A stretch of DNA of 52,744 bases from an uncultured Bacilli bacterium. Its GTDB lineage: Bacteria; Bacillota_I; Bacilli_A; RF39; UBA660. Of this stretch, positions 48,492-52,744 are shown piece by piece. Below the pieces are notes generated by a model that had not been told where the DNA came from, ran no database searches, and saw only the letters and a list, made by a program, of their open reading frames with translations. The DNA lies in assembly GCA_910587745.1 (NCBI GenBank), contig CAJUNE010000004.1:1-52744 (forward strand), in the 5' to 3' direction. Each line of letters begins with the position of its first letter. Position 1 is the stretch's first letter. The translations under genes and the position numbers were made by a program.

Positions 48492-49077
48492 CCTTAAATA
48501 ATTTAACAATATCTTTAGCTTTAGAATAAATCATAATCAAATTACAAATTTCCAAAATAGATGATAAAATTATAAATATAGCAGCTACTTGTACTAAGTC
48601 CATTGCAGCCATTGGATTAACAGCTATAAATACACCAAATATTAAAAGAACAAAACTAGTAACAAGCATTACAAGCCATCCATCATAACCATATTTCTTT
48701 AAATTAAAAGTTGTAAATAGTTTTAATATTGAAATTACAACAAGATAAATACCTAAAGTAAAAGTAATTATTTTAACTATTTTAAATGGATTAAATATAA
48801 TAAATAAACCAAGTAAAATACTTACAACAGCTCCAAAAATCTTATATTTAAAAATAGGTGCTATGTTTTTAGATAAATATTCAAAAATATCAAATAAACC
48901 AAAAACTACAAAATAAATACCTATTATTACCCCTACTACTTCAATCGTTAAATTAACATTCATAAAAATAATAATTCCAAATATTAAAAACAAAATATTA
49001 AGAATAATGCTTCCTAAGATTAGCTTTCCAAAGTCACCTTTCAATTTTTCTAAAAATGTTTTTTCCTTCTTAACCAT
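48481..49077 (-). CDS. DUF308/HdeD-like membrane protein
   Basis: 198 residues with six membrane helices in three related pairs, each with a 'iG..livfGl..i..P' rhythm (IGIYFVVFGLFDIFEY, SILLGLFIIFNPF, LLIFGVFIAVNPMAAMDLV). This is the DUF308 pattern of HdeD-type acid-stress membrane proteins; function outside enterics is unknown. Charged Lys-rich ends sit in the cytoplasm. Single-gene unit with its own terminator. Confidence 0.8.
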   Translation of the reverse strand: MVKKEKTFLEKLKGDFGKLILGSIILNILFLIFGIIIFMNVNLTIEVVGVIIGIYFVVFGLFDIFEYLSKNIAPIFKYKIFGAVVSILLGLFIIFNPFKIVKIITFTLGIYLVVISILKLFTTFNLKKYGYDGWLVMLVTSFVLLIFGVFIAVNPMAAMDLVQVAAIFIILSSILEICNLIMIYSKAKDIVKLFKEEK

Positions 49078-49144
49078 CTTTATTCCTCCTAAATATATTT
49101 TACCATATATTTATTTCTAGTCAAGCTAGAGTACTAAACATTTA

Positions 49145-49173
49145 TAGACAAAATACTATTTATATGATATAAT
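49145..49173 (+). promoter_or_regulatory. Promoter of the FemX-like gene
   Basis: TAGACA (49145-49150), 17 bases, TATAAT (49168-49173) with TGA immediately ahead (extended -10). Confidence 0.65.
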
Positions 49174-49201
49174 ATGAAACATTTATAAAGGGGGAAAAAA
49201 G

Positions 49202-50428
49202 ATGCATATAAAAGAATTAACAATCGCTGAGTTTGATGCATTCGCACTTAATAATCCACTTGGTACTTATTATGAAAGTTCAAATTATGCTCTTTTTATG
49301 GCTGAAAATAACTTTGAATATGAATTTTTAGGCTTAGTTGATGAATTAGGTGTTATAAAAGCTGCTGCTCTAATACTAATTAAGAAAATTAATTACAAAT
49401 ATAAATTTGGTTATTCTCCTAAAGGTTTTCTAATTGATTATTTCGATACTGATTTATTAAATACATTTTGTGAAAAATTAAAAGAATATTATAATAAAAA
49501 GTTAGTTTTTATTAAAATAAATCCTGAAATTGCTATTGGAGAGATTAATAAAAAAAGCAAACTTTCAAATTACAATCAAAATATAATAATAAGAGATTAC
49601 TTAAAAGAAGCTGGATTCAAAAAATTAAAAGACAATTTATATTTTGAATCAATATTCCCTAGATTTAATGGTATAATAAATTTAGAAGAATATAACTTTG
49701 ATACTTTTGCTAAAAATACCAAAAACAAAATAAGAAAAGCTGAAAAAAAAGGTCTTATCATAGAAAAAGCTGACCGTGAAGGTCTTGATATATTATTTGA
49801 GTTTATAAAAAAGAAAAAAGGCGTTAATGAATACTATTACAAAAACTATTATAATATATTCTCTAAAAATAATTCATGTGATTTATTTTTAATAAAAATA
49901 GATTATGAAAAATTTCTTTTAAATAGTAAAAAACTCTACGATCAAGAATTAGCTAAAAATAATGAACTAGCAGAAAAACTAATAAATAATTCTTCTGAAA
50001 TTAATATAAACAAAAAAATGAATTCCGATAAAGCTTTACTATCATATAAAAATGATATTGAACTAGCTACACTAGGATTAAGAAATAATAAAAATACTTA
50101 TTTAGCTGGAGCTTTAACTATAAAATATAAAAATCGTATAAATATAGTAATTAGTGGTATAGACACTAATTACAAAAAATATAATGCCAATTATTTCTTA
50201 CATCATGAAATAATAAAATATTTTTGCAAAGATTATAAATATTTAGATTTAAATGGCCTAACTGGCGATTTTAATAAGACTAACCCTTATAAAGGATTAA
50301 ATGAATTTAAATTAGGTTTTAATCCCCATATATATGAATTTATAGGAGAATTTGACTTAATATTAAATAACAAAGTTTATGATTTTTTAATAAAAAGAGG
50401 TACTTTAGCCGATTATTTCAAAAAATAA
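49202..50428 (+). CDS. FemX/FemAB-type peptidyltransferase
   Basis: 408 residues, the family length. Two GNAT-like halves with the inserted antiparallel coiled coil near 235-285. Marks are TYYESSNYALFMAENN, YKFGYSPKGFLIDY, FAKNTKNKIRKAEKKGL, and in the second half YLAGALTIKYKNR and the end YLDLNGLTGDFNKTNPYKGLNEFKLGFNP ('yd..Gi.g...... gl..fK..fg'). These enzymes add the first or later amino acids of the interpeptide bridge to lipid II using aminoacyl-tRNA. A GGGGGA site precedes the ATG. Convergent with the signal peptidase gene; a shared terminator lies between. Confidence 0.88.
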   Translation: MHIKELTIAEFDAFALNNPLGTYYESSNYALFMAENNFEYEFLGLVDELGVIKAAALILIKKINYKYKFGYSPKGFLIDYFDTDLLNTFCEKLKEYYNKKLVFIKINPEIAIGEINKKSKLSNYNQNIIIRDYLKEAGFKKLKDNLYFESIFPRFNGIINLEEYNFDTFAKNTKNKIRKAEKKGLIIEKADREGLDILFEFIKKKKGVNEYYYKNYYNIFSKNNSCDLFLIKIDYEKFLLNSKKLYDQELAKNNELAEKLINNSSEININKKMNSDKALLSYKNDIELATLGLRNNKNTYLAGALTIKYKNRINIVISGIDTNYKKYNANYFLHHEIIKYFCKDYKYLDLNGLTGDFNKTNPYKGLNEFKLGFNPHIYEFIGEFDLILNNKVYDFLIKRGTLADYFKK

Positions 50429-50433
50429 AAAGC

Positions 50434-50459
50434 AAACACATACTTCTTTTTTTGTGTTT
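50434..50459 (-). terminator. Bidirectional terminator between femX-like and sipW-like genes
   Basis: AAACACA/TGTGTTT seven-base stem, 12-base loop. T-rich runs follow on both strands (GCTTTTTATT on minus, ACTTTAATTTTTT on plus). On the minus strand the arm overlaps the peptidase stop. Confidence 0.7.
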
Positions 50460-51252
50460 ACTTTAATTTTTTATCCTTTTTTGGCTTAGTATTATTATCT
50501 TTAGCTTTTCTACGTTTATCAATAGACTTAATGACAGGTTCTTTATAATACACAATCTGATTTTTATTATCTTCTTTTAAGAGTCTTCTTTTTAATTCAG
50601 CCTTACGAATAGCTTCTTCTTTCTCTTTTTTAGGGTCTTTCTTTTTTTCTTCACTAATTTTTGTTGCAGTATTTTTAATACTTGAAAGCTTTGTAAGTCT
50701 TAATATATCTCTACCTATAATATATAAAGCTGGGATTAAAATAAATATTAACCAACCACCTTTAGAAGCAAGTAATTTTTGTACTCTACCAAGTTGAGGT
50801 ATTTTAAAAATAACTTTTCCTATAATATTATGATATTTAGCACAAGCTTGATCTGCTATGTCATTAGCATCACCTTTAGTTTGATAACATATTTTTCCCT
50901 CTTCATCTTGAGTTATAGCAATTACTCTATGAGTTATAGTTTTTCCTGGAGAAAGCAAACTAGTTGAAACAAATGTAATAACATCCCCAACTTCTATATC
51001 ATTAGGATTATTAGCTTTAATATTAACGATAGCATCATAAACCTTAATCTTAGGTTCCATAGACCCACTTGCTATAGTATAAATTGAAAACTTTGGCTCA
51101 TAACCTGAACCTTTAGCGGCATAAATTTTAGTTGCTATAAAATAATACAATAAAAATACCGCCGCAATTAAAAGTACAACAAAAAGGGCCCAAGACAAAA
51201 TTTTACTAATTACTTTAAATATTTTTCCAACTGAAAAATTACTATCTTTCAT
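50458..51252 (-). CDS. sipW: Signal peptidase I, SipW (ER-type, Ser-His) class
   Basis: 264 residues. N-terminal helix (about 16-38), the catalytic Ser64 in ASGSMEP, then VGDVITF and the second catalytic residue His108 in ITHRV, where bacterial-type peptidases have Lys. KGDAND and a second helix (about 166-185) follow, then a Lys/Glu-rich cytoplasmic tail of about 75 residues. SipW processes TasA/camelysin-type secreted fibre proteins in Bacillus. The gene directly upstream (51357-52744) encodes a repeat protein with a camelysin-like end, a likely substrate. The long basic tail is unusual. Confidence 0.9.
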   Translation of the reverse strand: MKDSNFSVGKIFKVISKILSWALFVVLLIAAVFLLYYFIATKIYAAKGSGYEPKFSIYTIASGSMEPKIKVYDAIVNIKANNPNDIEVGDVITFVSTSLLSPGKTITHRVIAITQDEEGKICYQTKGDANDIADQACAKYHNIIGKVIFKIPQLGRVQKLLASKGGWLIFILIPALYIIGRDILRLTKLSSIKNTATKISEEKKKDPKKEKEEAIRKAELKRRLLKEDNKNQIVYYKEPVIKSIDKRRKAKDNNTKPKKDKKLK

Positions 51253-51333
51253 ATAGGCCCCTCCTATTCTATAAATATTATATCCGATTCCCGAAAAAAA
51301 TACAAGATTATTTATATATTTTAATACAGAAAA

Positions 51334-51355
51334 AAAGCTACTTTATAGTAGCTTT
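51334..51355 (-). terminator. Terminator of the repeat surface protein gene
   Basis: AAAGCTACT/AGTAGCTTT nine-base stem, four-base loop, seven T on the minus strand, two bases after the stop. The sipW-like gene is therefore likely a separate unit. Confidence 0.85.
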
Positions 51356-51356
51356 A

Positions 51357-52744
51357 TTAACCAATAATATCAAAAGTAATATTTAATTTAGCGTTGAAAA
51401 CTTTTCCCATATCATCTGGTTGTTCTTCACTTAAATTCTTAAGTCTATACACAATTTCGAATGTTGCAGAACTATCTTTATCAAGAACTAAAGCATTTCC
51501 AGCACCTTTACCAGCTATAATATGACCTGTTCCATTATTACCAGCAGTTAAATCTCTAACTAGACCACTTCCAACTTTAGTTTTAACACCATTATTAACC
51601 TTATAAACTTCATATTCAAAGTTTTCAGAAGTAAAGGTATTTTCGCTAACTAATACACCAATATCATAAGTAATTGTTTTAATATAATTATTAGTTAAAG
51701 TGAATGTTTGAGATTGTACCCAATCTTCTCCATTTTCCTTTAAGAAGATATCTTCAACTTTAATATCATTATTATAATATACTAACACTTTATCTTTTAA
51801 AATAGCTTCAATATCTTCAATAGCTATATTAATTTTATAAGTTTTAGTGCTTCCATTTGGAGCAACAACTTTTATTTCTACAGCTTTAGTACCAGCTACA
51901 TTAACAACTCCTGCACCAGTTACAATTGAATTTGGATTTTCTGCAATTGCACTAATATTAATATTTTTAGCATCATAAGGTACGGTTAAAGTATATTCAG
52001 TCTGATTTTTATTAAATACTGGAGTTAAACTTCCTGAATCTACAGTTAATGACTTCAAATCATAAGAACAATTTAGATCACATTTACCATCATTATTGGT
52101 ATCACAATCATAATCACATTTATTATCACCATTAGTATCGCAATTTAAATCACATTTGCCATCGCCATTAGTATCACAATTTAGATCACATTTGCCGTCA
52201 TTATTAGTATCACAATTTTTGATACAAATGTCATTATTGTCATAACAATTCTTATCACATTTGCCATCACCATCAGTATCACAATTTTTATCACACTTAC
52301 CATCATTGTTGGTATCGCAATTTAAATCACACTTACCATCACCATTGGTATCACAATTGAAATCACATTTGCCATCACCATCGGTATCACAATTTTTATC
52401 ACATTTGCCGTCATTATTAGTATCACAATTTAAATCACATACGCCATCACCATTAGTATCGCAATTATAATCGCACTTACCATCGCCATCAGTATCACAA
52501 TTTTTATCACAAGTTTCTGTAGGACACTTTAAGTCGCATTTACCATCACCATTAGTATCACAGTTTCTAATACAATTTCCACTACTGTCATAACAGTTTT
52601 TATCACATTTGCCATCACCGTTAGTATCGCAATTTCGATCACACTTACCATCACCGTTAGTATCACAATTTCGATCGCATTTGCCATCATTATTAGTATC
52701 ACAATTTAAATCACATTTACCATTACCAGTTGTATCACAATTTA
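51357..52744 (-). CDS. Large secreted protein, 3' part only: Cys/Asp repeats, cadherin-like domain, camelysin/TasA-like end
   Basis: The frame is open from the stop at 51357 through the window edge, so the start lies outside; a TTG at 52058 is not the true start. The visible 462 residues have three parts. First, 19 units of about 12 residues (N-C-D-T-N-G-D-G-K-C-D-L type). Second, a cadherin-like beta-sandwich domain (SLTVDSGSLTPVFNKNQTEY ... GSTKTYKINI, PF12733 pattern). Third, a domain of about 145 residues (TFTLTNNY ... YRLKNLSEEQPDDMGKVFNAKLNITFDI) like SipW-dependent camelysin/TasA proteins. No LPXTG or membrane anchor at the C-terminus. Each repeat resembles an EF-hand-type Ca2+ loop (DxNxDGxxD) with two Cys. 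Function: probably extracellular fibre or adhesin; inferred. Confidence 0.8.
   Translation of the reverse strand, partial: NCDTTGNGKCDLNCDTNNDGKCDRNCDTNGDGKCDRNCDTNGDGKCDKNCYDSSGNCIRNCDTNGDGKCDLKCPTETCDKNCDTDGDGKCDYNCDTNGDGVCDLNCDTNNDGKCDKNCDTDGDGKCDFNCDTNGDGKCDLNCDTNNDGKCDKNCDTDGDGKCDKNCYDNNDICIKNCDTNNDGKCDLNCDTNGDGKCDLNCDTNGDNKCDYDCDTNNDGKCDLNCSYDLKSLTVDSGSLTPVFNKNQTEYTLTVPYDAKNINISAIAENPNSIVTGAGVVNVAGTKAVEIKVVAPNGSTKTYKINIAIEDIEAILKDKVLVYYNNDIKVEDIFLKENGEDWVQSQTFTLTNNYIKTITYDIGVLVSENTFTSENFEYEVYKVNNGVKTKVGSGLVRDLTAGNNGTGHIIAGKGAGNALVLDKDSSATFEIVYRLKNLSEEQPDDMGKVFNAKLNITFDIIG
52074..52742 (-). repeat. Tandem 36-base coding repeats, 19 units
   Basis: 223 codons: sixteen 12-residue units of consensus NCDTNGDGKCDL, two 11-residue variants (NCYDSSGNCIR and NCYDNNDICIK) and one 9-residue unit (KCPTETCDK). 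Synonymous codons vary between units (GGT/GGC, TGT/TGC, GAT/GAC), so the array is old and kept at protein level rather than freshly expanded. The last position varies (Leu, Lys, Arg, Tyr, Phe). It continues beyond the window edge. Confidence 0.92.

Noticed and set aside
52261..52470. Plus-strand open frame with Pro/Ser/His repeats
   Set aside because: It is the antisense shadow of the repeat coding region; no ribosome site.
52074..52742. 36-base direct repeats as a CRISPR array
   Set aside because: There are no spacers: repeats are contiguous, in one open frame, and differ by synonymous changes. They encode a Cys/Asp repeat protein.
1..52744. Mycoplasma genetic code (TGA as Trp)
   Set aside because: The YihY-like gene ends with TGA inside a terminator, and conserved Trp positions use TGG. 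Cell wall genes also argue against a mollicute.
1..52744. Prophage, transposon or integrated element
   Set aside because: No transposase, integrase, inverted terminal repeats or phage genes; the single tRNA gene has no adjacent integrase or duplicated tRNA end that I can see.

Overview
The window is a 52.7 kb, very AT-rich, gene-dense stretch of a bacterial chromosome. Most genes lie on the minus strand, joined by TAATG-type stop/start overlaps and strong Shine-Dalgarno sites. Gene content points to a low-GC Bacillota of the Bacilli/Erysipelotrichia/RF39-like kind: HU, YneF next to a SirA-like gene, rlmB-sigH, cdaA-cdaR, pcrA/ligA, pnp-rpsO, rpsF-ssb-rpsR and a spoIIAA-sigF remnant. It has a cell wall (MurD, MurI, RodA/FtsW type, FemX type, two wall hydrolases) and uses TGA as a stop, so it is not a Mycoplasma-code mollicute. 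I see no insertion sequence, prophage or CRISPR; this is core chromosome with small accessory patches. The lineage assignment is inference.

Layout. 1-10 kb: heterodimeric ABC exporter, SleB-like hydrolase, HU, a Pro-rich membrane protein, yneF, a SirA-like protein and a Ca2+-type P-ATPase. 10-17.5 kb: an unknown helical protein, a radical SAM protein, sigH and rlmB, murD, a glucosaminidase-like protein, a small unknown protein and a RodA/FtsW protein. 17.5-22.4 kb: a promoter-hairpin-terminator unit that folds like 6S RNA, then the c-di-AMP synthase pair cdaA-cdaR, a DUF1292-like protein and a large coiled-coil protein. 22.2-29.4 kb: a PhoP/PhoR-like two-component system with 11-bp-period boxes at its own promoter and at a second small transcription unit, then a Pro-rich membrane protein, YihY, a sensor protein with a degenerate GGDEF and a small membrane protein. 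29.5-38.5 kb: ligA, a sugar-nucleotidyltransferase, pcrA, a small Cys/His/Asp protein, murI, a lipid-type glycosyltransferase and a PH-domain protein. 38.5-44.4 kb: pnp, rpsO, an FNT-like membrane protein and a peptidase S51/amidotransferase-like gene behind a leader-peptide attenuator. 44.4-52.7 kb: tRNA-Thr, an acyltransferase-like gene, spoIIAA-sigF without spoIIAB, rpsF-ssb-rpsR, a DUF308 protein, a FemX-like protein, a SipW-type signal peptidase and the 3' part of a repeat-rich surface protein that runs off the window.

The most notable items are: (i) the attenuator at 43.97-44.17 kb, with a promoter, an 18-residue leader peptide containing three consecutive His codons, mutually exclusive stems and an intrinsic terminator ahead of a gene for an S51-like protein with Cys at the nucleophile position; (ii) an array of sixteen 12-residue Cys-paired DxNxDGxxD units (19 units in all, three of them variant) in a surface protein beside a SipW-like peptidase; (iii) the 6S-like RNA; (iv) a PhoP-box-driven small transcript; (v) candidate ribosomal-protein leader RNAs that hide the Shine-Dalgarno of rpsF and rpsO; (vi) the habit of building transcription terminators out of the last codons and stop codon of genes.
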